A stretch of DNA of 64,000 nucleotides from JBBRYB01 sp038238115 (lineage in GTDB: Bacteria > Actinomycetota > Actinomycetes > Propionibacteriales > Nocardioidaceae). This document shows positions 16,001 through 24,288 of this stretch, in pieces; within the stretch, counting starts at the first letter, position 1, and the number at the start of each line of letters is the position of its first letter. The stretch lies in contig JBBRYB010000006.1 in the NCBI GenBank assembly GCA_038238115.1, positions 62,001 through 126,000 of the forward strand. Direction: 5' to 3'. A model generated the notes under the pieces. That model made no database searches and was not told where the DNA came from. It worked only from the letters and a program-made list of their open reading frames with translations. The translations under genes were made by a program, and so were the position numbers.

Positions 16001-16489
16001 ATGCGGATCAAGACCACTGTCAACGGCCAACCCCACGAGGTCGACGACGTCTGGGAAGGCGAGAGCCTGCTCTATGTGCTTCGTGAGCGGATGGGCCTGC
16101 CGGGCTCCAAAAACGCCTGCGAGCAAGGGGAATGCGGCTCCTGCACTGTCTATCTCGACGGGGTCACAGCCTGCGCCTGCCTGATCGCCGGGGGACAGGC
16201 CGAGGGATGCGACATCGTGACCGTCGAGGGACTGGCGTCCGAAGAAGCGCTGCATCCGGTCCAGCAGGCGTTCATCGAGGCCGGCGCGGTCCAATGCGGG
16301 TTCTGCACTCCCGGGCTGCTCGTGCAGACGCACGACTTGCTGGAGCGCACCGAGCGACCGTCGGACCCGGAGATCCGAGAGGCGCTGGCCGGGAACCTGT
16401 GTCGTTGCACCGGCTACGAGAAGATCCTCGACGCCGTCCGGTTGGCCGCCAACCGTCAGCCAGAGCGCCCGGCCGGGAGCGCGCCGTGA
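16001..16489 (+). CDS. xanthine dehydrogenase, 2Fe-2S subunit
   Basis: A 162-residue small subunit with the plant-type 2Fe-2S cluster CEQGECGSC...C near residues 40-60 and the second cluster CGFCTPG ... CRCTGY near residues 100-140. ATG 16001 lies two bases after the FAD-subunit stop and is preceded by GAAGGAG. Longer in-frame extensions upstream run through the FAD gene and are not used. Its stop overlaps the deaminase start. Confidence 0.96.
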   Translation: MRIKTTVNGQPHEVDDVWEGESLLYVLRERMGLPGSKNACEQGECGSCTVYLDGVTACACLIAGGQAEGCDIVTVEGLASEEALHPVQQAFIEAGAVQCGFCTPGLLVQTHDLLERTERPSDPEIREALAGNLCRCTGYEKILDAVRLAANRQPERPAGSAP

Positions 16490-17850
16490 GCACGCTGGTG
16501 CTCGACGGCTGTCATGTCGCCACGATGGACGGCACCGGATCCGAGCACACCAGCGGCCATGTCGTGATCGACGGCAACCGGATCGCCGCCGTCGCGGCCG
16601 GTCCAGCGCCACGAGACATCGAGGGGGCGCGCCACGTCGACGCCTCCGGCTGTCTCGTCACGCCCGGCCTCGTGAACACCCACCACCACCTCTACCAGTG
16701 GGTGACACGCGGCCATGCGGTGGACGGCACGCTGTTCGAATGGCTCACGACGCTGTACCCGGTGTGGGGCCGGCTCGACGCCGACATCGTCCACACCGCG
16801 GCGACCGGAGCTCTCGGCTGGCTTGCTAAGTCGGGGTGTACGACGACGACCGACCACCACTACGTGTTCCCCCACGACGCGGGTGACGTGCTGCTCGCCG
16901 AGATCGAGGCGGCCCGCGAGGTCGGGCTCAGGTTCCATCCGACGCGGGGATCGATGGACCTCGGCCAGAGCCAGGGCGGGCTGCCGCCGGACAACGTCGT
17001 CGAGGACATCGACGCGATTCTTGCGGCCACCGAGCTGGCCATCGACGCCCATCACGACACGTCGTTCGACTCGATGCTGCGGATCGGCGTCGCCCCCTGC
17101 TCCCCGTTCTCGGTGAGCGCTGACCTGCTCACGCAGGCGGCCGAGCTGGCTCGCGCGAAGGGTGTCCGACTGCACACCCACCTGTGCGAGACCCTCGACG
17201 AGGAGGACTACTGTCGCGAACACTTCAAGAGCACCCCCGTCGAATACATGGAGACACTCGGCTGGCTCGGGCCTGACGTCTGGTTCGCCCATGCCGTGCA
17301 CCTCGACGACGCTTCCATCGCCATGATGGCGGCGACCGGCACGAGTGCGGCGCACTGCCCGTCGTCCAACGCCCGTCTCGGTGCCGGGATCGCGCGGGCC
17401 CGCGACATGCGCGACGCGGGCGTCGCCGTCGGCCTCGGTGTGGACGGGGCAGCGTCCAACGAGGCGTGCGCCCTGCTGGAGGAGGTACGCCATGCTGCGC
17501 TCTTCGCCCGGGCTCGCGGCGGGCCACGCGCGTTGACCGTCCGGGACGCGCTCGAGATGGCGACCATGGGAGGCGCGCGCGTGCTGGGCCGGCAGGACGA
17601 GATCGGCTCGCTCGAGGTCGGCAAGCTCGCCGACGTCGCCGTCTGGCGGCTCGACACGCTGGCCCACATCGATATCGCCGACCCGGTCGCCGCGCTCGTG
17701 CTGGGCGCGCCGCCACCGCTTGAGCTGCTGATCGTCAACGGACGCCCTGTCGTCGAAACCGGCCGCCTCGTCGGCGTCGACGAAGGCACGGTGGCGCGTG
17801 ACGTCCTCAAGGCAAGCCAGGAACTTCTCGCCAGAGTTGGAGCGAACTGA
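16486..17850 (+). CDS. 8-oxoguanine/guanine deaminase (amidohydrolase)
   Basis: A 454-residue ATZ/TRZ-type metal-dependent hydrolase. It has metal-binding THHHLYQWVTRG near residue 64, HTHLCETLDEED with a further metal His, HCPSSNARLGAG and the metal Asp in GLGVDGAASNE. The HxHLYQ start and length fit the 8-oxoguanine deaminase branch. This would supply xanthine or urate directly from (oxo)guanine; plain guanine deamination cannot be excluded. The start is GTG 16486, overlapping the Fe-S subunit stop (GTGA), and its stop overlaps the molybdenum subunit start (TGATG). It is thus wedged inside the xanthine dehydrogenase genes. Confidence 0.88.
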   Translation: MSTLVLDGCHVATMDGTGSEHTSGHVVIDGNRIAAVAAGPAPRDIEGARHVDASGCLVTPGLVNTHHHLYQWVTRGHAVDGTLFEWLTTLYPVWGRLDADIVHTAATGALGWLAKSGCTTTTDHHYVFPHDAGDVLLAEIEAAREVGLRFHPTRGSMDLGQSQGGLPPDNVVEDIDAILAATELAIDAHHDTSFDSMLRIGVAPCSPFSVSADLLTQAAELARAKGVRLHTHLCETLDEEDYCREHFKSTPVEYMETLGWLGPDVWFAHAVHLDDASIAMMAATGTSAAHCPSSNARLGAGIARARDMRDAGVAVGLGVDGAASNEACALLEEVRHAALFARARGGPRALTVRDALEMATMGGARVLGRQDEIGSLEVGKLADVAVWRLDTLAHIDIADPVAALVLGAPPPLELLIVNGRPVVETGRLVGVDEGTVARDVLKASQELLARVGAN

Positions 17851-20234
17851 TGACCACACCCACGAAGACCTCTCCCCGCACCCCGACCGGCGCCCCGCGC
17901 CAGCTCGAGAACGAGGACAAGGGCGGCATCGGCACCAACCCGCAGCGCCCCGACGCCACCTTGAAGGTGACCGGGGAGTTCGCCTACAGCAGCGACCTCT
18001 GGATGGACGACATGCTGTGGGGGGTCACGCTGCGCAGTCCGCACCCGTTCGCGCGGATCCGGGCGGTCAATATCGGCGAGGCGCTTGCGACGCCTGGCGT
18101 GTTCGCCGTACTTACGGCCGACGACGTCCCGGGCAAGAACGTCTACGGCCTCGAGCTGTCCGACCAGCCTGTGCTGGCGCGAGACATCGTGCGCTATCAG
18201 GGCGAGGCGATCGCGCTCGTCGCGGCCGACCACCCGGAGATCGCCCGACAGGCGGCGAAGCGGATCCGGGTCGACTACGAGGTCTGGGAGCCAGTCACCG
18301 ATGCGCGGGAGGCGCTCGGCCACCCGACCTGGAACCGGCTGCACGACGACAACGCCGAGGACGTCGAGCTGAGCCGCTCGGCAGCACCGATCCATCCGAA
18401 GGGCAACCTGGTCCGCCACCTCAAGATCCGCAAGGGCGACCCAGACGCGGAGGCTGACGTCGTCGTCGAGGGCACCTACTCCGTCGGCATGCAGGACCAG
18501 GCGTTCCTGGGCCCGGAGTCCGGCCTCGCCGTCCCCGACGGACAGGGCGGCATCGACCTCTACGTCGCCACCCAGTGGCTGCACGTCGACCAGCGCCAGA
18601 TGTGTACGGCGCTCGGCCTGGCACCTGAGCAGGTGCGGCTGACCCTCTCCGGAGTCGGCGGCGCCTTCGGCGGCCGTGAGGACCTGTCGATGCACGTGCA
18701 CGGCAGCATGCTCGCGCTCCACACCGGCAAGCCGGTGAAGATGGTCTACAACCGGGAGGAGTCGTTCTTCGGCCACGTGCACCGTCACCCGTGCGAGATG
18801 CGCTACGAGCACGGCGCCAGCGCCGACGGCAAGCTCGTCTTCGTGAACTGCGACATCTACTTCGACGGCGGCGCCTACGCCTCCAGCACTCCCGCAGTCG
18901 TCGGCAACGGCGGGACGATGGGGATCGGCCCCTACGTCGTACCCAACGTCCGCATCGACGCGTATGGCGTCTACACCAACAACCCTCCGTGCGGCGCGAT
19001 GCGTGGCTTCGGCTCGGTCCAGACGGCCTACGCCTATGAGGCGCAGATGGACCTGGTCGCCGCCGAGCTCGGCATGGACCCGGTCGACTTCCGCGTGCTC
19101 AACGCGATGGAAGAGGGCTCGGTGACGCCGCACGGTCAGGTCATCGACAGCGCCGCCCCGGTCGAGGACCTGCTGCGCCGGCTCCAGGCGATGCCGCTGC
19201 CGGCGACGCGCAGCGAGGACGACGCCGTTGATGTCCGCTCGATGCCCGGCGGTGTCTCCAACACGACCCACGGCGAGGGCGTACGGCGCGGGGTCGGCTA
19301 CGCCGTGACCTACAAGAACGTCGCCTTCTCCGAGGGCTTCGACGACTACTCGACGGCGAGGGTGCAGATCCAAGCGGTGAACGGGGAGCCGGTGGTCGTC
19401 GTCCACACCGCGGCGGCCGAGGTCGGGCAGGGGCTCGTCACGATCGAGCAGCAGATCTGTCGCAGCGAGCTCGGCGTCGACAACGTCATCGTGCACCCGA
19501 AGAACACAGAGGTCGGCTCGGGCGGCTCGACGTCGGCGTCCCGGCAGACCTACATGACCGGTGGTGCCGTCAAGCTCGCCTGCGAGGCAGTACGGGATCG
19601 GGTCGTGACCCTGGCCCAGGAGAAGGCCGGACGCACGTGGGGTGACCTGGCGATGGTCGACGGTGTGCTCGTCTCGGAGTCCGACGGCGCCGTGATGAGC
19701 ATCGCCGAGGCACTGGGCGACGACATCGTCAACGAGACCCGCGAGCACCATCACCGGCCGACGCAGGAGATCGACCCCGAGACCGGGCAGGGTTTCGCCC
19801 ATGTGCAGTACTCGTTCTCAGCCCACCGGGCGGTCGTCGATGTCGACATCGACCTCGGGCTGGTCAAGGTCGTGGAGCTGGCCTGCTCCCAAGACGTCGG
19901 CCGGGCGCTGAACCCGCAGGCCGTCATCGGTCAGATCCAGGGCGGCAGCACGCAGGGGATGGGGTTGGCCCTGATGGAAGAGATCGTGATCAAGGACGGC
20001 AAGATCCGCAACTCGTCGTTCACCGACTATCTGATCCCCACCATCCTCGACACGCCGCCGATGCCCATCGAGATGATCGAGAACGCCGACCCGCATGCGC
20101 CGTACGGGCTGCGGGGGGTGGGAGAGGCCCCGACGATCTCGTCTGGGCCCGCCGTGACGGCCGCGATCCGACAGGCAACGGGACTCGCGTTGACCAGGGT
20201 GCCGGTGCGACCCGAGCACATCACGGGGATGTGA
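17850..20234 (+). CDS. xanthine dehydrogenase, molybdenum-binding subunit
   Basis: A 794-residue catalytic subunit that oxidises hypoxanthine/xanthine to urate. It has an N-terminal a/b hammerhead domain (VTGEFAYSSDLWMDDMLWG), the Moco-loop GGAFGGRED, GAMRGFGSVQ, and a C-terminal RGVGEAPT containing the catalytic Glu. It starts with an ATG that shares one base with the preceding stop. It needs bis-oxidised molybdopterin cofactor; no XdhC-type insertion chaperone is visible nearby. A long antisense frame opposite this gene is an artefact of codon bias. Confidence 0.94.
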   Translation: MTTPTKTSPRTPTGAPRQLENEDKGGIGTNPQRPDATLKVTGEFAYSSDLWMDDMLWGVTLRSPHPFARIRAVNIGEALATPGVFAVLTADDVPGKNVYGLELSDQPVLARDIVRYQGEAIALVAADHPEIARQAAKRIRVDYEVWEPVTDAREALGHPTWNRLHDDNAEDVELSRSAAPIHPKGNLVRHLKIRKGDPDAEADVVVEGTYSVGMQDQAFLGPESGLAVPDGQGGIDLYVATQWLHVDQRQMCTALGLAPEQVRLTLSGVGGAFGGREDLSMHVHGSMLALHTGKPVKMVYNREESFFGHVHRHPCEMRYEHGASADGKLVFVNCDIYFDGGAYASSTPAVVGNGGTMGIGPYVVPNVRIDAYGVYTNNPPCGAMRGFGSVQTAYAYEAQMDLVAAELGMDPVDFRVLNAMEEGSVTPHGQVIDSAAPVEDLLRRLQAMPLPATRSEDDAVDVRSMPGGVSNTTHGEGVRRGVGYAVTYKNVAFSEGFDDYSTARVQIQAVNGEPVVVVHTAAAEVGQGLVTIEQQICRSELGVDNVIVHPKNTEVGSGGSTSASRQTYMTGGAVKLACEAVRDRVVTLAQEKAGRTWGDLAMVDGVLVSESDGAVMSIAEALGDDIVNETREHHHRPTQEIDPETGQGFAHVQYSFSAHRAVVDVDIDLGLVKVVELACSQDVGRALNPQAVIGQIQGGSTQGMGLALMEEIVIKDGKIRNSSFTDYLIPTILDTPPMPIEMIENADPHAPYGLRGVGEAPTISSGPAVTAAIRQATGLALTRVPVRPEHITGM

Positions 20235-20242
20235 CGTGGGTG

Positions 20243-20992
20243 TCAGGCGCCGGAGAGGAAGCCCTCACACAGGCCGGCGGCCGCGCGCTGCATCACCGGG
20301 GCGATCTCGCTGATCTGGTCGACGCTCACCCGGCTGCTCGGTCCCGAGACCGACAGTGCCGCCTTGAAGGGGAGCCCACCGATCGGGACCGCCACGCAAC
20401 GCACCCCGAGCTCCTGCTCGCTGTCGTCGGTCGCGTAGCCGACCTCGCGCACGGTCGCCAGCGAGCCGAGCAGCGCCTCGGGCGTCACGATGGTGTGCTC
20501 CGTCCGTGCGGGCATGCCGGTGCGCGCGACGATCGCCGTCACCTCGCTGTCGGGCAGCATGGACAAGATGGCCTTGCCGACGCCGGTGCTGTGCAGCATC
20601 ACCATCCGGCCGACCTCGGTGAACATCCGCATCGAGCGCGGCGACGGAACCTGGGCGACGTAGACGGCGCAGTCGCCGTCGAGCATCGCCATGTTGGTAG
20701 TCTCGCCGAACTGGTCGACGAGGGGGCTCAGCCGTGGTGTCGCCCAGGAGCCGAGCATCCGGGCCGCCGACTCGCCGAGCCGGATCATCCGCGGCCCAAG
20801 GGCGTAGCGACGCGACGGCTCCTGGCGCACGTAACCCTGGGTGAGCAGGGACCGGATCAGCCGGTGGATGGTCGGCAGCGGAAGTTCCGAACGCGTGGCC
20901 AGCTCCGACAGGCTGAGCGAGCCTCCGCCGTCGGCGAGATGCTCGAGCAGAGTGAACGCCCGATCCACCGACTGCACCCGATCCCCAGTCAT
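20243..20992 (-). CDS. IclR-family transcriptional regulator
   Basis: A 249-residue repressor-type regulator with an N-terminal winged helix (ALFTLLEHLADGGGSLSLSE-like start, then ELPLPTIHRLIRSL) and a C-terminal IclR effector domain. It lies convergent to the xanthine dehydrogenase genes and divergent from the CitE-like gene, in the middle of the purine cluster. By analogy with AllR, the effector may be allantoin, glyoxylate or a related intermediate; this is inferred. GGAGGTG precedes its ATG. The inverted repeat at 21019-21033 in its own promoter suggests autoregulation. Confidence 0.93.
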   Translation of the reverse strand: MTGDRVQSVDRAFTLLEHLADGGGSLSLSELATRSELPLPTIHRLIRSLLTQGYVRQEPSRRYALGPRMIRLGESAARMLGSWATPRLSPLVDQFGETTNMAMLDGDCAVYVAQVPSPRSMRMFTEVGRMVMLHSTGVGKAILSMLPDSEVTAIVARTGMPARTEHTIVTPEALLGSLATVREVGYATDDSEQELGVRCVAVPIGGLPFKAALSVSGPSSRVSVDQISEIAPVMQRAAAGLCEGFLSGA

Positions 20993-21018
20993 CGCACCTC
21001 CACGATATGAATAAGTTC

Positions 21019-21033
21019 TTCCGACTACCGGAA
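21019..21033. promoter_or_regulatory. candidate IclR operator between iclR and the CitE-like gene
   Basis: TTCCGACTACCGGAA: perfect 5-bp arms with a 5-bp spacer, 26 bases upstream of the regulator start. It is the best copy of the TTCCG-N5-CGGAA pattern. A TACGCT that could serve as a -10 for the rightward gene lies at 21047-21052, so the site would overlap the -35 region. It could control both divergent genes. Confidence 0.6.
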
Positions 21034-21095
21034 ACCTTGACCATCCTACGCTGCTGTCGTCGCGAGGCTGCGGCCAGCCGTCCGAAGGGGGCCCG

Positions 21096-22373
21096 ATGAC
21101 GACCCCGGCTCTGACCGCCCGGGACCTCGCCGCCGTGGAGGCGCACCTGGCTGGTGACGACGAGGACCGCAGCGCCCGTTACCCGGGCGACAGCGTGGTC
21201 CGCCAGCCCGTGCACACCGTCTATGTCCCCGCAGACCTGATTCATCCCTCGCTCGCCCAGGAGTGGGGTGAGGCCGCCTCCGAGGCGCTTGCGGTGCACG
21301 CTCCCGGCCCCGAGCAGCTCGCTGCTGCCACCGGGATCGACCCCGTCGAGGTGGCGAGCGTGTGGCCCGCGCTCAACGACAAGCTGGACAGCGAACCTGT
21401 CGAGGACCTACGGGTCGACCTCGAGGACGGGTACGGCGACCGCGGCGACGAGCGGGAGGACGCCGATGCGGTGGCCGCCGGGCGCGCCGTGGCGGTTGCG
21501 GCAGGCCGAGGCGTGCTGCCGCCGTACACCGGCGTCAGGTTCAAGTCCCTGGAGGCCAGCACGCGCAGGCGCGGCATCCGCTCCCTCGACCTCGTCCTCG
21601 GAGCCGTCCTGGAGGCGGGGGAGCTGCCGAGCGGCTGGGTCCAGACGTTGCCCAAGGTGACCTCGCTGGCCCAGGTCGCTGCGATGATGGAGCTCTGCGA
21701 CCGCCTAGAGCGGGCGCACGGACTGGAGGAAGGTCGGCTGCTGTTCGAGATCCAGGTCGAGACGGCCCAGGCGATCCTCGGCCCGACCGGTGCGGCGACC
21801 GTGGCGGCGATGGTGCACGCCGCGCAGGGGCGCTGCTCCGGCCTGCACTTCGGGACCTACGACTACACGGCGGCTCTGGGTATCGCGGGCGGCTACCAGG
21901 CGATGGACCATCCCGCGGCCGACCACGCGAAAGCCACGATGCAGCTGGCGGCCGCCGGCACCGGAGTGCGGGTGTCCGACGGCTCGACGAACGTGCTGCC
22001 CGTAGGTGATGCGGCGCGAGTGCACGAGGCGTGGGCGCTGCATGCGCGGCTCGTGCGGCGGTCGCTGGAGCGAGGCTTCTACCAGGGCTGGGACCTGCAT
22101 CCAGCCCAGCTGCCCACGCGTTTCCTGGCGACGTACCTGTTCTTCCGCCGCGACCACGAGGCGCTCGGCCGCCGGCTGCGCAGCTATTTGCGCGGTGCTG
22201 ACAGCGGCGTCCTCGACGAGCCGGCGACGGCGCAGGCGTTGGCCGCCTTCCTGCTGCGCGGCGTGCACTGTGGCGCGGTGGCGCCTGACGAGGTGACGGC
22301 GCTGGTCGGAGCGGACCTCACGGCGCTGACTGGCCTCGCGAGCCGCCGAGTTGGCGTGGCGGAGCGGGGTTGA
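21096..22373 (+). CDS. CitE-like aldolase/lyase family protein (DUF6986)
   Basis: A 425-residue protein of the HpcH/HpaI-CitE superfamily: VDLEDGYGDRGDERED, then LFEIQVETAQAIL with the metal-binding Glu, GLHFGTYDYTAALG and GWDLHPAQLPTR. Such proteins condense or cleave small CoA thioesters or oxo-acids with Mg2+, and relatives act as malate synthases or malyl-CoA lyases. Placed next to the glyoxylate genes, it may use glyoxylate, as malate synthase does in other allantoin clusters; this is inference. The actual substrate is unknown. Confidence 0.8.
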   Translation: MTTPALTARDLAAVEAHLAGDDEDRSARYPGDSVVRQPVHTVYVPADLIHPSLAQEWGEAASEALAVHAPGPEQLAAATGIDPVEVASVWPALNDKLDSEPVEDLRVDLEDGYGDRGDEREDADAVAAGRAVAVAAGRGVLPPYTGVRFKSLEASTRRRGIRSLDLVLGAVLEAGELPSGWVQTLPKVTSLAQVAAMMELCDRLERAHGLEEGRLLFEIQVETAQAILGPTGAATVAAMVHAAQGRCSGLHFGTYDYTAALGIAGGYQAMDHPAADHAKATMQLAAAGTGVRVSDGSTNVLPVGDAARVHEAWALHARLVRRSLERGFYQGWDLHPAQLPTRFLATYLFFRRDHEALGRRLRSYLRGADSGVLDEPATAQALAAFLLRGVHCGAVAPDEVTALVGADLTALTGLASRRVGVAERG

Positions 22374-22413
22374 CGTTTGGGGCAAGACCTCCCTAGAGTT
22401 CCGTTAGACAGAA
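22370..22413 (+). promoter_or_regulatory. promoter with overlapping IclR-type operator
   Basis: TTGACG (22370-22375) overlaps the preceding stop codon. It is followed after 18 bases by TAGAGT (22394-22399). The inverted repeat TTCCGTTAGACAGAA (22399-22413) begins at the last base of the -10. This gives nine of ten arm positions of TTCCG-N5-CGGAA. The position directly at the transcription start suits repression of the glyoxylate pathway genes that follow. Confidence 0.6.
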
Positions 22414-22451
22414 ATATAATTCCACAATACGAGATTGTTGAGAATGAGTTG

Positions 22452-23300
22452 ATGACCCACTCCCTGAACTTCGCGGCCAACTGCTCGCTGCTTTTCACCG
22501 AGCTACCCCTGCTCCAACGAGCGGCGGCCGCCGGGGCGGCAGGCTTCGACGCTGTCGAGTTCTGGTGGCCGTGGCCGGACCAGCCCGTCCCCGGCGATGC
22601 GGACGTCGACGCCTTCGTCGCCTCGGTCCGCGACGCCGGCGTCGAGCTCGTGGGACTCAACTTCTTCGCTGGCGACCTGGCCGGGCCGGACTGCGGCGTC
22701 GCGTCCATCCCCGCGCGCTCTCGCGAGTTCGAGGACAACATTGACGTCGCGCTCGGGATCGGACGCGTCCTCGGAGTCGGCGCGTTCAACGCGCTCTACG
22801 GCAACCGGGTCGAAGGCGTCGACCCGGCCGAGCAGGACGAGGTCGGCGCGGCCGGCCTGGTCCGCGCCGCCAACGCCGCCGACGCGATCGGCGCGACCGT
22901 CCTGGTCGAGCCGGTGAGTGGCCCCAAGCCCTATCCGCTGCGGACGGCCGACGACGTCATGGTCGTCCTCGACCGCGTCGAGGCGGCCGGAGTCGGCAAC
23001 GTCGGCTTCCTCTGCGACCTCTTCCATCTGGCCAGCAACGGTGACGACCTCGACACGGTCATCGATACCTATGCCGACCGCACCCGCCACGTGCAGATTG
23101 CCGACGCACCCGGCCGCGGCGAGCCGGGCAGCGGCAGCCTCGACCTCGACCGCTCTCTGAGCCGGCTCCAAGAGCTGGGCTACGCGGGGTGGGTCGCACT
23201 GGAGTACAACCCGACCAGCACGACTGCCGACAGCCTCACCTGGCTGCCGCGAGAGCGTCGAGCGGCACGGGCCGGCCGCGCCCAGCCACGCCAGGCCTGA
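22452..23300 (+). CDS. hyi: hydroxypyruvate isomerase
   Basis: A 282-residue TIM-barrel isomerase of the Hyi/OtnI family that interconverts hydroxypyruvate and tartronate semialdehyde. It starts NFAANCSLLFTELPLLQR. The conserved NFFAGD segment, VLVEPVSGPKPYPLR and FLCDLFHLAS carry metal and substrate residues. The chosen ATG 22452 begins the conserved fold; upstream in-frame codons lie in the promoter/operator. It is the first gene of the glyoxylate-to-glycerate operon. Confidence 0.93.
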   Translation: MTHSLNFAANCSLLFTELPLLQRAAAAGAAGFDAVEFWWPWPDQPVPGDADVDAFVASVRDAGVELVGLNFFAGDLAGPDCGVASIPARSREFEDNIDVALGIGRVLGVGAFNALYGNRVEGVDPAEQDEVGAAGLVRAANAADAIGATVLVEPVSGPKPYPLRTADDVMVVLDRVEAAGVGNVGFLCDLFHLASNGDDLDTVIDTYADRTRHVQIADAPGRGEPGSGSLDLDRSLSRLQELGYAGWVALEYNPTSTTADSLTWLPRERRAARAGRAQPRQA

Positions 23301-23306
23301 CGACAT

Positions 23307-23335
23307 CCGACCCAGTCGAACCCGACCCAGTCGAA
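23307..23335 (+). repeat. two direct 14-bp repeats in the hyi-glxR spacer
   Basis: CCGACCCAGTCGAA occurs at 23307-23320 and 23322-23335 (15-bp period), just before the glxR ribosome site AAGGAG. The role is unknown; it may be slippage, an RNA element or a binding site. Confidence 0.6.
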
Positions 23336-23356
23336 ATACCACCCAAGGAGAACCAG

Positions 23357-24250
23357 ATGACCACCATCGCCTTCATCGGCCTCGGCATCATGGGCGAACC
23401 GATGGCTGCCAACCTGATCGAGGCCGGGTATGACGTCGTGGGCTGCAACCGGCACCCCGAGCCCGTCGAGCGGCTCGTCGAGGCCGGTGGCCGTGGCGCG
23501 GCAGACGTCGCGGAGGCGGTCGGCGACGCCGACGTCGTCATCACGATGGTTCCCGACTCCGCCGACGTCGAGGACGTGGCCCTCGGAGATGACGGCATCT
23601 ACGCTCACGCCAAATCGGGGACGATCCACATCGACATGAGCTCGATCAGGCCGGACGTCGCGACCCGCGTCGCCGCCGCAGGCCGGGACAGGGGCCTTCG
23701 CGTCCTGGACGCACCGGTAAGCGGTGGCCAGCAAGGAGCGGTCGAGGCGGGTCTGTCCATCATGGTCGGTGGCGACGAGGCCGACTTCGACGAGGTCAAG
23801 CCGATCCTCGAGACATTGGGCAAGACCGTCGTCAGGGTCGGCCCGAACGGCTCGGGCCAAACTGTCAAGGCGGCGAACCAGCTCATCGTCGCGGGCACGA
23901 TCGAGCTGGTCGCGGAGGCGATCGTCTTCCTCGAGGCGTACGGCGTCGACACCGAGGCGGCGGTCGACGTGCTTGCCGGAGGTCTCGCCGGGAACCGCAT
24001 CCTGGACCGCAAGGCGGCGGGCATGCTGGCCCGCGAGTTCCAGCCCGGCTTCAGGATCGACCTGCACCACAAGGACATGGGCATCGTGGAGGCCGCGGCG
24101 CGTCAGCAGGGCGTCGTCATCCCGCTCGGTGCCGTGGTCGCGCAGCTGATTGCGTCGCTACGCGCCCAGGGCCACGGCGACCTGGACCACTCGGCCCTGC
24201 TCAAGGTGGTCGAGCAGCTCTCTGGTCGCGGCGGCGCGTCCCCCGTCTGA
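23357..24250 (+). CDS. glxR: 2-hydroxy-3-oxopropionate (tartronate semialdehyde) reductase
   Basis: A 297-residue beta-hydroxyacid dehydrogenase. The dinucleotide motif FIGLGIMGEPMAANL is at the N terminus. The substrate-binding block DAPVSGGQQGA is near residue 120, and the catalytic Lys segment GSGQTVKAANQLIV is near 168-180. It reduces tartronate semialdehyde, the glyoxylate carboligase product, to D-glycerate. ATG 23357 follows AAGGAG. It lies between hyi and gcl. Confidence 0.96.
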   Translation: MTTIAFIGLGIMGEPMAANLIEAGYDVVGCNRHPEPVERLVEAGGRGAADVAEAVGDADVVITMVPDSADVEDVALGDDGIYAHAKSGTIHIDMSSIRPDVATRVAAAGRDRGLRVLDAPVSGGQQGAVEAGLSIMVGGDEADFDEVKPILETLGKTVVRVGPNGSGQTVKAANQLIVAGTIELVAEAIVFLEAYGVDTEAAVDVLAGGLAGNRILDRKAAGMLAREFQPGFRIDLHHKDMGIVEAAARQQGVVIPLGAVVAQLIASLRAQGHGDLDHSALLKVVEQLSGRGGASPV

Positions 24251-24288
24251 CCCAGCATCCCCATCCCGTACGAGACAGGAGTCACCTG

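Noticed and set aside
17208..19802. 864-codon open frame antisense to the xanthine dehydrogenase molybdenum subunit
   Set aside because: It is opposite a clearly recognisable enzyme, has no known domain and arises from the high-GC codon bias of the sense gene.
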